Source: PALG01 sp964495885 (GTDB lineage: Bacteria; Bacteroidota; Bacteroidia; Flavobacteriales; Flavobacteriaceae). Taken from it: a stretch of DNA of 64,000 bases. The translations under genes and the position numbers were made by a program. The number at the start of each line of letters is the position of its first letter. Position 1 is the stretch's first letter. The stretch lies in contig CAZBWO010000015.1 of NCBI GenBank assembly GCA_964495885.1, forward strand, positions 23,681-87,680. The letters are read 5' to 3'. Of the stretch, positions 36,616 to 44,763 are shown piece by piece. The notes beneath the pieces were generated by a model. That model saw only the letters and a program-made list of their open reading frames with translations. It was not told the DNA's origin and did no database searches.

Positions 36616-36623
36616 CAAAAATA
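36616..36623 (-). promoter_or_regulatory. -7 promoter box of the mevalonate kinase operon
   Basis: TATTTTTG on the minus strand matches TAnnTTTG exactly and lies 31 bases before the preferred ATG. A clear TTG -33 box is not seen. The remaining 160 bases to the divergent surface-protein gene are AT-rich; TATCTTTA at 36744-36751 (+) is a 7/8 match for that gene. Confidence 0.4.
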
Positions 36624-36784
36624 AGGCTTCCAGGAATTTAGAAGTATAAATATTTATTAAAACACGCTATTTTCAGCCTTCTATCTTTCAGACTTTTATG
36701 AATTTAAGGGTGGAAGAGAGTGCTTTTCCAGAAAAGTATTTTATATCTTTAGGAATCATAAAGATTTAAAACAACCACACTTAT

Positions 36785-38683
36785 ATGCATTGCTTTGTGG
36801 TTAAAACCAGTATCATTATGGCGGGGAGACTTTTATTAGCACTACTCTTATTTTTGGGCGTACAGCAACAATGTAAGTCCCAAGATTTCACTTGGACAGG
36901 TAATGGAGATGGAACGCTGTGGTCAGACCCTTCAAATTGGGATACTGGTTCCGTACCTTTAACAAACGGAAATGCAACTGGAAATATCCATATACCAAGT
37001 CCATATGAAGTTGTTATTGACAATCAGGTCTACTTTGAAAGCGGGACGATTTCAGGTGACGGTAAAATCCTCAATATTGGCAACTTTCATTTTATCAATG
37101 CCAGTGAAAGCAATAATACTAAAATCATTTCGGGAATAGATTTTGACAATAATGGCACTGTCTACACCTACAAAGCAAATGGAATTTCCAATAATGATCC
37201 AGTGGTATTAAATGATGGTTTCCATATGACTTCTAATGGCTTTATGTACATTGAAAATGTTGGCTTTACCACTACTTCCCCTTCCAATCCTGGGTATATT
37301 GAATTTAATGGTGATTTCTCAAAATCTGGATTTGATAATACCATAATTGACGCTGAAATAAAGTTACTTGGTTCTGATTTTGAAGTAACTGAAGGCACGC
37401 TAATCATAGAGTCCAAATATGGTAACATTATTATAGCTCCCATCTTTATTGTTGCTCCAAATTGTAGCTTGATTTTAAGTGGAAATAATGCATTCAACTC
37501 AATTGCTAGCAGTATCTCGGGGAATATTGAGGGGTACTTTGAAATAAAAAGCAATCAAGGGCTTAACCCATCCATTACAACCTCGCAAATTTGGGAAATG
37601 AATGGAATAATAACTTTTGGGAATGTCTCCTTCGGTGGAGGAGGAACGCTTGCGAACAGATCACATATTGAAGTAAAAGAAAATGCTACCGTAGAATTTC
37701 AATTTGGAAGACTTTCAAATCAAAGGCACTTGGAATTGAAAAATAATTCATCCATTCTTCTCGACAATACTGCCGACTTATTTAATACTCAAGACGCAGA
37801 AATAATAATAAATAACAATACCATTATGGGTACCAACCAGCAGCGTTTCGAAAATTTTGGACTTATCTCACTGAATGAAAATTCAACAAACCAACTTGAA
37901 AACATCCACTTTATAAACACAGGAGAAATAAATTTAGAAAATGGTGATTTTATATTGGATGATGACTCCATTTTTGAAAACCAGGTTATTCCTGATATTA
38001 TTCCAATAATAGGAGAAGTTAGAGGATATGGAAATTTCGTATTCCCGAATTTTCAAACATCACAAGTAGTCAATAATGCTACTTTTTCTCCAAGTCCAGA
38101 TATTTCAACCCTCAATACCCGAAATTTCAGTCAGTCTGAACTTGGTTTCCTTAAAATTGATATCAATTCCCTTACTGAATATGACATTATTTACAACCAA
38201 GGATTAGCTAATTTTGAAGGAGGCCTTGAGATTCAACTTAATTATGCTCCTACAATTGGTGATGAATTTGAAGTTTTTCAATCCAACACCCTTTTATCAA
38301 ATTGTAACCCTGCATCTTCAGTAACCACCACCTATAATTCTTTAGAGTATATATTTGATGTCATTTGCATGTCAGACACAGTTATTCTCAAACTGGTTAC
38401 TATTCTCAATATAAAAGAACTAAACAATCCGTTTGTAGATTTTCACATGATTCCCAATCCAGCAAAAGAAAATATCACTTTTACAATTTCAGGAACTAAA
38501 GCAACACAATATCCAGACTTAAAAATTGAAATCCACTCCATTCTTGGCCAGAAAATCATAGAAATTCCTATATCAGAAAACACTACTAAACTAAATGTTT
38601 CAGATTATCAAAGCGGAGTCTACCTAATAAATCTAGTTTCAGAAAACGAGACCTTGAGCAGCAAAAAATTGAGTATAGAATAA
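36785..38683 (+). CDS. Secreted T9SS surface protein, beta-helix-like
   Basis: A 632-residue secreted protein. The signal peptide ends 'GVQQQCKSQ'; the in-frame ATG at 36818 gives a shorter signal and is an equally good start. 'FTWTGNGDGTLWSDPSNWDTGSVP' at the mature N-terminus is the recurring 'WSNPSNW' motif of Bacteroidota surface proteins. The middle is Asn/Ile-rich with short strands, like a right-handed beta-helix. The C-terminal 80 residues ('FHMIPNPAKENITF', 'LKIEIHSILGQKI', 'YQSGVYLINLVS') form a T9SS type A sorting domain. The gene runs opposite to the mevalonate genes and abuts the next stop codon (TAATTA), suggesting later insertion. Confidence 0.85.
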   Translation: MHCFVVKTSIIMAGRLLLALLLFLGVQQQCKSQDFTWTGNGDGTLWSDPSNWDTGSVPLTNGNATGNIHIPSPYEVVIDNQVYFESGTISGDGKILNIGNFHFINASESNNTKIISGIDFDNNGTVYTYKANGISNNDPVVLNDGFHMTSNGFMYIENVGFTTTSPSNPGYIEFNGDFSKSGFDNTIIDAEIKLLGSDFEVTEGTLIIESKYGNIIIAPIFIVAPNCSLILSGNNAFNSIASSISGNIEGYFEIKSNQGLNPSITTSQIWEMNGIITFGNVSFGGGGTLANRSHIEVKENATVEFQFGRLSNQRHLELKNNSSILLDNTADLFNTQDAEIIINNNTIMGTNQQRFENFGLISLNENSTNQLENIHFINTGEINLENGDFILDDDSIFENQVIPDIIPIIGEVRGYGNFVFPNFQTSQVVNNATFSPSPDISTLNTRNFSQSELGFLKIDINSLTEYDIIYNQGLANFEGGLEIQLNYAPTIGDEFEVFQSNTLLSNCNPASSVTTTYNSLEYIFDVICMSDTVILKLVTILNIKELNNPFVDFHMIPNPAKENITFTISGTKATQYPDLKIEIHSILGQKIIEIPISENTTKLNVSDYQSGVYLINLVSENETLSSKKLSIE

Positions 38684-39763
38684 TTATATTTTAATGATAC
38701 CCAACCCAACTACATCTTCAATAAACTCCCCATTTTTACAAAATTGGGCAAGTTCTGTATGAATGAATTTCAAAACGACCTCCTTTTCACTTTCAGGATA
38801 CAACACATGCACATTGGCCCCAGCATCCAAAGTAAAACATATAGGGGTTTGGGTTTCCCTTCGGAAGGCCCAAATACGGTTGATGATTTCCAGCGTATTG
38901 GGCTTCATTAAGATAAAATACGGCATCGAGGTAAGCATCATGGCATGTAGTGACAGCGCCTCACTTTCCACAAGTTCCATAAATGCCGAAAGATCCCCTT
39001 TTTCAAAGATGGGAATCAACTTCTCAAGATTCTCATTGGCCTGTTGAAACCGTTGGTGGGCAAAGGGATGGTTATGCATCAAATTATGACCCACAGTGCT
39101 ACTTACTTGCTTCTCCCCTTTGTCTACCAACAAAATGGTATCCTGAAAATTATCAAATACCGGATGCACCGTATACGGATAGGGTACTCCAAACAAGTCA
39201 CTACTGCCTTCCAAATTGGGGTGCGCCCCCCAGACTACCAACGGACCTTCAATACTGCGTGCAGCACTCCCAGAGCCCAAACGGGCCAGAAAGGAGGCTT
39301 TCTGCTTGTAATATTCGGGCGTCATGGTCTTACTCAATAACTCATTTTCCAACTCCACCAAACACATGGCCAAGGCAGCCATCCCACTGGCGGAAGAAGC
39401 AATGCCACTGCTATGCGGAAAACTATTGGTGGTATGGATGGTAAAGGCATAGCGCTCAACAAAAGGCACATAGGATTTAATTCGCTCAAAAAAGGTTTCA
39501 ATCTTCGGAAGGAAAGTTGGGGTTTCCACCCCATCCAAAAATACCTTCACATGAAATCCAGCACCCCGCTTCATTTGGTACTCTAAAGTGGTTTGGGTAT
39601 AGCAATTACTCAAGGTAAAACTTACCGAAGCATTTTTAGGCAACTGTTCGCCATGCTTACCCCAATACTTTACCAAGGCAATATTACTGGGGGCCTGAAA
39701 GCTCACCGAACCTTCTTCGTGATAGAATTTATATGGGTTAGGAAGAAACTCTTTAGGGGTCAT
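38684..39763 (-). CDS. mvaD: Diphosphomevalonate decarboxylase
   Basis: A 359-residue GHMP-superfamily enzyme that makes isopentenyl diphosphate from mevalonate diphosphate. The N-terminal 'APSNIALVKYWGKHGEQLPKNASVSFTL' block is diagnostic, followed by 'PHSSGIASSASGMAALAMCL' (phosphate loop), 'RLGSGSAARSI' and 'ICFTLDAGANVHVLYP' (catalytic Asp). The first 22 residues are an extension common in Bacteroidota. It would be co-transcribed with mevalonate kinase and the UbiA gene in many relatives, but here the T9SS gene separates them. A TATCTTTA box (39789-39782, minus) lies just upstream. Confidence 0.92.
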   Translation of the reverse strand: MTPKEFLPNPYKFYHEEGSVSFQAPSNIALVKYWGKHGEQLPKNASVSFTLSNCYTQTTLEYQMKRGAGFHVKVFLDGVETPTFLPKIETFFERIKSYVPFVERYAFTIHTTNSFPHSSGIASSASGMAALAMCLVELENELLSKTMTPEYYKQKASFLARLGSGSAARSIEGPLVVWGAHPNLEGSSDLFGVPYPYTVHPVFDNFQDTILLVDKGEKQVSSTVGHNLMHNHPFAHQRFQQANENLEKLIPIFEKGDLSAFMELVESEALSLHAMMLTSMPYFILMKPNTLEIINRIWAFRRETQTPICFTLDAGANVHVLYPESEKEVVLKFIHTELAQFCKNGEFIEDVVGLGIIKI

Positions 39764-39854
39764 CTTTTACAATTATCAGGGTAAAGATAATTAATTTGAG
39801 GTCGATGAAAACTGTAGATCGACGATAATGTTTCAAACATGAAAATTAATTTTA

Positions 39855-39862
39855 TAACTTTG
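39855..39862 (+). promoter_or_regulatory. -7 promoter box before the TPR/LuxR gene pair
   Basis: TAACTTTG fits TAnnTTTG exactly, 18 bases before the ATG at 39880. Upstream, GTCGAT (39801-39806) and ATCGAC (39818-39823) form an inverted repeat with an 11-base spacer, a possible regulator site. Confidence 0.4.
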
Positions 39863-39879
39863 AGAAAGACCCACTGGCC

Positions 39880-40071
39880 ATGAAGAAATTCATTTGGATA
39901 ACCCTAGCATTTGCTTTTACCCATACCCTTTTTGCGCAAAAGCTTTCCAAAAAAGATAGCTTAAGAAACTATATCGCTACTGTTAAAGAGGATACACTAA
40001 AGGCATTGGAATACATCGACCTAGGCAATATGATGGAAGAGCAAGATTTCTTTAATGCAAATTTTAAATAA
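39880..40071 (+). pseudogene. Truncated N-terminal remnant of a TPR-type sensory regulator
   Basis: A 63-codon frame with an intact signal peptide ('MKKFIWITLAFAFTHTLFAQ') followed by 'KKDSLRNYIATVKEDTLKALEYIDLGNMMEEQDFFNANFK' (split: KEDTLKALEYIDLG), which resembles the opening of flavobacterial TPR regulators, then a stop. A full regulator of that kind starts nine bases later. The likely reading is a duplicated regulator reduced to its start, though a small secreted protein translated ahead of the regulator is possible. It has its own promoter box. Confidence 0.5.
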
Positions 40072-40079
40072 ATTAATCT

Positions 40080-41633
40080 ATGATCTATCGTACTACATTC
40101 TTCATATGTAACTTCCTTCTTCTTTTGACGCTTTCAAGTGCTGCCAATGCGCAATCTACAAAGGAGAAAGTAGTTTCTGCTTTGGACCAATTTATGGTGA
40201 CCGAAAACCCAGAGGAGGGTTTAAAACAATTGCATATTGTAAAGAAAATGGTTGAGGAAACTAGTGATTCTTTACAAAGTCACTATTACCTCAATCTGGG
40301 TATTGCTTACGGACAGCTAAATCAGGCGGATTCTTCGTTTTGGGCGCTAGAGAAAGCCGAAAAAATAGCGCTTAAGACCAAATCAGATTATGTGCTTTCG
40401 ATGGTAAACAATACCCGAGGATTAGTTTATATGGGCAAAGCAGATTATGAAGCTTCTGTGGCGGCATATCAAGAAGTGATGAAAATAGCAGAAGGACAAG
40501 ATGACGCAAAGCTGTATGATGTTTTAAGTAAAACCTACGGAAATCTTGGTGGGGTGTATTACCAACTTGGGCAAATAGATAAAGCTTTGGAAACCACTAA
40601 GAAATGCTTGGCACTTTCTGAAAGAATACAAGATACTACAGATATTGCCTTAAATCATTTACGACTAGCAATGGTATATAGCGAAATGGATGAATTGGAT
40701 AATGGAATTATCCACTTGAATAAGGCAAGTGGTTTTTTTAGAAATCTAAATAACACAGCCATGTTAGTACATGCCCAGAATAATTTGGGAAAAATATACC
40801 GAAAGAAAAATCAACTTGAACAGGCTTTTGAACATTACCAAACGGCCTATGATTATGCAAAGACATTAGGAGCACAAGAAGAGTATCTTTCTACTTTATT
40901 GTCTATGGCTGGCATAAAATTAGAGCAAAATGAATGGGGTTCTGCAGAAGCATATGCCATGGAAGCAATGGAGTTATCCAAAGAAAGCGGTTTTGCAAAC
41001 AGCGAACAAAACGCTTATGATTTGTTGTATAAAATTAATTTGGCTAGAAACAAGCCTTCCAAAGCCCTGTTTTATCGAAATGCCTATGTGAAATTAAAAG
41101 ATTCTTTAAATAATGTAGAGGTAAAGGAACGTGTTGCAGCACTGGAAACTCAATTTGAAACCGCTAAAAAGGAGCAGGAAATTCAGCAGCTTACATATGA
41201 AAGTCGGCTAAAGGATGCAAACTTATCAAAGGCCCGAAGTGGAATGATTGCCTTGATCATTGGAGCGGTTACCACAATTGCCATGTTGCTTATTTTCTTT
41301 ATTTCGAAACGAAAAAAGGATAAAGCAGAACGAATTGCGCAAGCGTTACAAGTGGAAGCTTTGCAAAAACGATTCATGGAACTGCATAGCAGTCCAGCAG
41401 AGCTTTCTGTAAACCTGAATATGAAAGAACTTAATGATAAGCTGGAAGACCACCTTACCGAAAGAGAGTTTGAAACCATTAAGCTTTGTATTGCGGGAAA
41501 AACCAATACCGAAATTGCTTCAAAAATTCATGTTTCAGTTAGTACAGTGAAATTTCACCTTCGGAATGCGTATAGTAAATTGGGTGTAAGTAATAGAAAA
41601 GAGGCTTTTCGGTTTATGTTAAAATCTATCTAG
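40080..41633 (+). CDS. Membrane-bound TPR sensor with C-terminal LuxR-type HTH
   Basis: A 517-residue regulator. A signal peptide ('...LTLSSAANAQ') leads to about seven TPR repeats in the periplasm (e.g. 'YLNLGIAYGQLNQADSSFWALEKAEKIA', 'NNLGKIYRKKNQLEQAFEHYQTAYDYA', read in parts), a coiled region, one membrane helix near 387-409 ('MIALIIGAVTTIAMLLIFFI'), a cytoplasmic linker and a LuxR HTH ('LTEREFETIKLCIAGKTNTEIA', 'VSTVKFHLRNAYSKLGVSNR'). Such one-component membrane regulators sense periplasmic signals and bind DNA directly. The next gene downstream on the same strand is an S74 adhesin, a possible target. Confidence 0.85.
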   Translation: MIYRTTFFICNFLLLLTLSSAANAQSTKEKVVSALDQFMVTENPEEGLKQLHIVKKMVEETSDSLQSHYYLNLGIAYGQLNQADSSFWALEKAEKIALKTKSDYVLSMVNNTRGLVYMGKADYEASVAAYQEVMKIAEGQDDAKLYDVLSKTYGNLGGVYYQLGQIDKALETTKKCLALSERIQDTTDIALNHLRLAMVYSEMDELDNGIIHLNKASGFFRNLNNTAMLVHAQNNLGKIYRKKNQLEQAFEHYQTAYDYAKTLGAQEEYLSTLLSMAGIKLEQNEWGSAEAYAMEAMELSKESGFANSEQNAYDLLYKINLARNKPSKALFYRNAYVKLKDSLNNVEVKERVAALETQFETAKKEQEIQQLTYESRLKDANLSKARSGMIALIIGAVTTIAMLLIFFISKRKKDKAERIAQALQVEALQKRFMELHSSPAELSVNLNMKELNDKLEDHLTEREFETIKLCIAGKTNTEIASKIHVSVSTVKFHLRNAYSKLGVSNRKEAFRFMLKSI

Positions 41634-41787
41634 TTGCCATACTAAATCTTCAATTGAAACTATATCCAAAGTCAGTCAAACCAGACTAAAAATTCAATAT
41701 AGCCTGATAAGTAGGTTTATATATTAAACATCTTTGTAAACTATTAAAATACTAAATATCAGATTTTTATAACTTAATTTTTAAAAA

Positions 41788-41804
41788 CTAACCCATAGGG
41801 TTAG
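41788..41804. promoter_or_regulatory. Perfect hairpin in the gap before the S74 adhesin
   Basis: CTAACCC-ATA-GGGTTAG is a perfect 7-base inverted repeat in the 238-base gap 41634-41871, 67 bases before the adhesin ATG. It is followed by no T-run on the plus strand, so it is unlikely to end the LuxR transcript; on the minus strand it is followed by TTTTT, but no gene reads that way. It may be an operator for the upstream regulator or part of the leader. The rest of the gap is AT-rich with nothing clear. Confidence 0.3.
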
Positions 41805-41871
41805 GTGTGGATATTATAAATATGTGCAGATTTAGAGGGTAAAAAGATAAACCTCTTTAGGAATTACAACC

Positions 41872-44667
41872 ATGAGATCTAGCCGCCTGTTTCTGTTTTT
41901 TATTTATGTTTTTAGTACAAAACTATTTTGTCAAGTAGGGATTAACACAACCAACCCAAATGCCACCTTAGATATTACTGCAACCAACATGACCACGCCT
42001 ACTTCGGAAGACGGGATCCTCATCCCCAGGGTGAATGAGTTCCCTGCTTCCAACCCAACTGCCCTCCAAGATGGAATGCTCCTTTTCGCTACCGGAAATG
42101 GAACTCCAGCTAAGGGATTCTATTATTGGGACAATACAGGAACTTCCTGGATGCCTGTTACGACAGCAGAAGACGCCGATTGGTATGTAGAGTCTACTAC
42201 AACCATTCCTACCAGTACGAACGATGATATCTATCATTTAGGAAATATTGCTCTGGGAAAAAATGTAGCAGACTATTTGTTGGATGCAGCGTCTATGGGT
42301 ACTAGGGTTGGAAATTTCGTCCAAACGGGAAGTTTAACCGCAGATTCTGATGTGCTTTTCTTGGAATCCACAGTTGCTAGCACCCAAGAAAAGTTAGGGC
42401 TTCGTATAGATTTAAATACCACGGGGTCTGGGAGTCAATCAGGAATCTACAATACCCTTACAACCAATACCGGTTCTGGGGCCCACAATGGGATTTATCA
42501 AAGGATTACAGGTGCCGGTGGAACAGGAATTACAGGTATGTACAATGCGTTGGCCAATTCTGGGAATGCTGTTCAATATGGAATCTATAATTTTAATAAT
42601 GGAAATGGGACTGGGGATCATTATGGTGTTGTGAATAATATGGTAGCACGTGGTTCTGGTGATATTATTGGAACTGAAAACAGGGTGTTCAATGATGGGA
42701 ATGGAGATTTCTATGGCACCCGAAATGAACTCTCTGGACCTGGCACAGGGAATCGGTTTGCAACATATAATTTTATGGATGGCACCAGTAATGCATTACT
42801 CTACGGAAACTATTCCTTGATTGAAAACTCTGGAGATGGGAATCATTTTGGGGTTCGCAATGAGTTGACAGGCACTGGAACGGGTGACCATTATGGATCT
42901 TATAATTCTTTATCGGGAACTGGAACAGGTTTAATGTATGGCAGCTACAATGAGGTTAGTGTAACAAGCACTAACTTACTTTATGGAACTTATAATTTGC
43001 TAACTGGTAATGGAAATGGAATACAGGTGGGTTCCAGAAATAATCTCTCGGGAACTGGAACTGGTGGAAAAGCAGGAGTACAAAGCATCATAACTGGAAA
43101 CGGAAGTGGAGGAAAGGTTGGGGTTTCAAATTTAATAGAAGGAGGTAGTGGGAATCATTTAGGATTAAATACTGTTCTGGCAGGAACAGAGGGTGGAACC
43201 CGAAAAGGCGTATTTACACAAATCACCAATACGGGAGGGGGGTTGTTGTATGGGGTTCACAACCAATTAAATGCATCAATTTTGAATACAACCAACAAAT
43301 ATGGTTTGTATAACGAAATTATGAACGCAAGTGAAGGGACCGGTGTATACAATGCTATTTCAAATACTGGGTTATTACAAGGTGTTTATAATGAATTATC
43401 TGGAGGGGAAAATATGTATGGCATGAACTCTACGCTAACACATGTTGGGGATGGAACTGTGTATGGGGTGAAATCCTCAATTTCAGTAAACAATACCAAT
43501 GATTATGTATATGGAAACTATACCGAAATTACAGGTAGTATAAATGCTGGATCACCTTCTGCAAGTAGGGTATATGGAGATTATATTTCCTTGAATGTAA
43601 GTTCTTCGATTCATGATCAATACGGACAGTATATTAATTTAAATCCCTTTATCAGTTCAGGAAATGTCTATGGATTGTATGTTGAAATGGATGGTGGTGC
43701 AAATAACTATTATGGCATCTATTCTGATGCGAATAATGCAGGTTATTCTGGCTATTTCACCGGTGGAGAAATGTATATTGGACATACCGCACGAGTTACA
43801 GGAGCTCTGTATGTAGGAAATTCAGTTACGGATTCGCATCAATTTTTATCAGGAAATTTATACATGGATTATAGTAATAACGGAAACGGTAGTATTGTTT
43901 TTTCAAATGTCTCAGATAATTTAATCACAATGTTTACCTCTGGGGCTAGTAACCCGCAAAAAATGATTCTTTCTCATTCTTCTACCTACCCAAACTGGGG
44001 ACTGGCCTACGCCGATGTAGACGATGCCTTTATTTTTGAAGCAGGAGGAACCGATAAAGTAGAAATCGATCTTACCGGAAGTCCTATTCTCACTGTGCAT
44101 GGGGTGACCCAAAGCGAGGAGATTTCCGTAGGAATAGCGGTACCTACCCATGATGTCACGATTAAACAGTCTGGTTCTACGGAAGGAAGCGCAGGTGGCT
44201 TGGGACTTATAAGTCCGTTTAGTACAGACCACTGGAAAGTGTATCATAGTGGTTCTCATCTCTCTTTTGCTGAAAATGGAGTGCGCCGTGCCTACGTGCA
44301 GGCAGGTACTGGAAACTATATGGTTACTTCAGACCGTAGGCTTAAGAAAAATATAGAAACCTTAACACCTGTATTGGATAAAATAGCTTTGTTACAAGCG
44401 TATTCCTATCACTATAAAAGTCAGGAGACATCTCAAAACAAGGTCATTGGATTTATGGCACAGGAAGTTCAGGAAATTTTCCCGGAAGCGGTAACCGAAA
44501 ACGAAGAAGGGTTCCTAAGTATCAACTACGATCTCTTTGGCGTATTGGCCATTAAATCCCTTCAGGAACAACAAGAAGAAATTGATTTGTTGAAGAAACA
44601 ACTACAACAGATTGATTCCTTGCAGGAACGTATCATTGCAATAGAACAACTTCTTGTCAAGAAATAA
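41872..44667 (+). CDS. Fibre-like surface protein with 15-residue repeats and S74 chaperone domain
   Basis: A 931-residue secreted protein. A signal peptide ends 'STKLFC'; the mature start 'QVGINTTNPNATLDITATN' is shared with five other proteins here. Residues about 170-620 are Gly/Asn/Thr-rich repeats of about 15 residues ('YGSYNSLSGTGTGLM', 'YGTYNLLTGNGNGIQ'), suggesting a trimeric beta-structured shaft. From Ser820, 'SDRRLKKNI' and 'GFMAQEVQEIFPEAV' mark a peptidase S74 intramolecular chaperone (Ser-Lys dyad, self-cleavage before the domain), ending in a coiled coil. No T9SS sorting domain is visible. It has no copy of the ECF promoter found before its relatives. Confidence 0.85.
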   Translation: MRSSRLFLFFIYVFSTKLFCQVGINTTNPNATLDITATNMTTPTSEDGILIPRVNEFPASNPTALQDGMLLFATGNGTPAKGFYYWDNTGTSWMPVTTAEDADWYVESTTTIPTSTNDDIYHLGNIALGKNVADYLLDAASMGTRVGNFVQTGSLTADSDVLFLESTVASTQEKLGLRIDLNTTGSGSQSGIYNTLTTNTGSGAHNGIYQRITGAGGTGITGMYNALANSGNAVQYGIYNFNNGNGTGDHYGVVNNMVARGSGDIIGTENRVFNDGNGDFYGTRNELSGPGTGNRFATYNFMDGTSNALLYGNYSLIENSGDGNHFGVRNELTGTGTGDHYGSYNSLSGTGTGLMYGSYNEVSVTSTNLLYGTYNLLTGNGNGIQVGSRNNLSGTGTGGKAGVQSIITGNGSGGKVGVSNLIEGGSGNHLGLNTVLAGTEGGTRKGVFTQITNTGGGLLYGVHNQLNASILNTTNKYGLYNEIMNASEGTGVYNAISNTGLLQGVYNELSGGENMYGMNSTLTHVGDGTVYGVKSSISVNNTNDYVYGNYTEITGSINAGSPSASRVYGDYISLNVSSSIHDQYGQYINLNPFISSGNVYGLYVEMDGGANNYYGIYSDANNAGYSGYFTGGEMYIGHTARVTGALYVGNSVTDSHQFLSGNLYMDYSNNGNGSIVFSNVSDNLITMFTSGASNPQKMILSHSSTYPNWGLAYADVDDAFIFEAGGTDKVEIDLTGSPILTVHGVTQSEEISVGIAVPTHDVTIKQSGSTEGSAGGLGLISPFSTDHWKVYHSGSHLSFAENGVRRAYVQAGTGNYMVTSDRRLKKNIETLTPVLDKIALLQAYSYHYKSQETSQNKVIGFMAQEVQEIFPEAVTENEEGFLSINYDLFGVLAIKSLQEQQEEIDLLKKQLQQIDSLQERIIAIEQLLVKK

Positions 44668-44763
44668 CAATATAATCACTATAAAGAATACAAGTACTTG
44701 TTAGTCTTAAATAGCAAAGTCACCTTTTCAGATGGCTTTACTTATCTAAATTTACGGTAATCT

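Noticed and set aside
44700..44740. Possible bidirectional terminator between the S74 adhesin and the hydrolase
   Set aside because: The stem (AAAGTC with GGCTTT) is short with a 12-base loop and no T-run; too weak to list as a feature.
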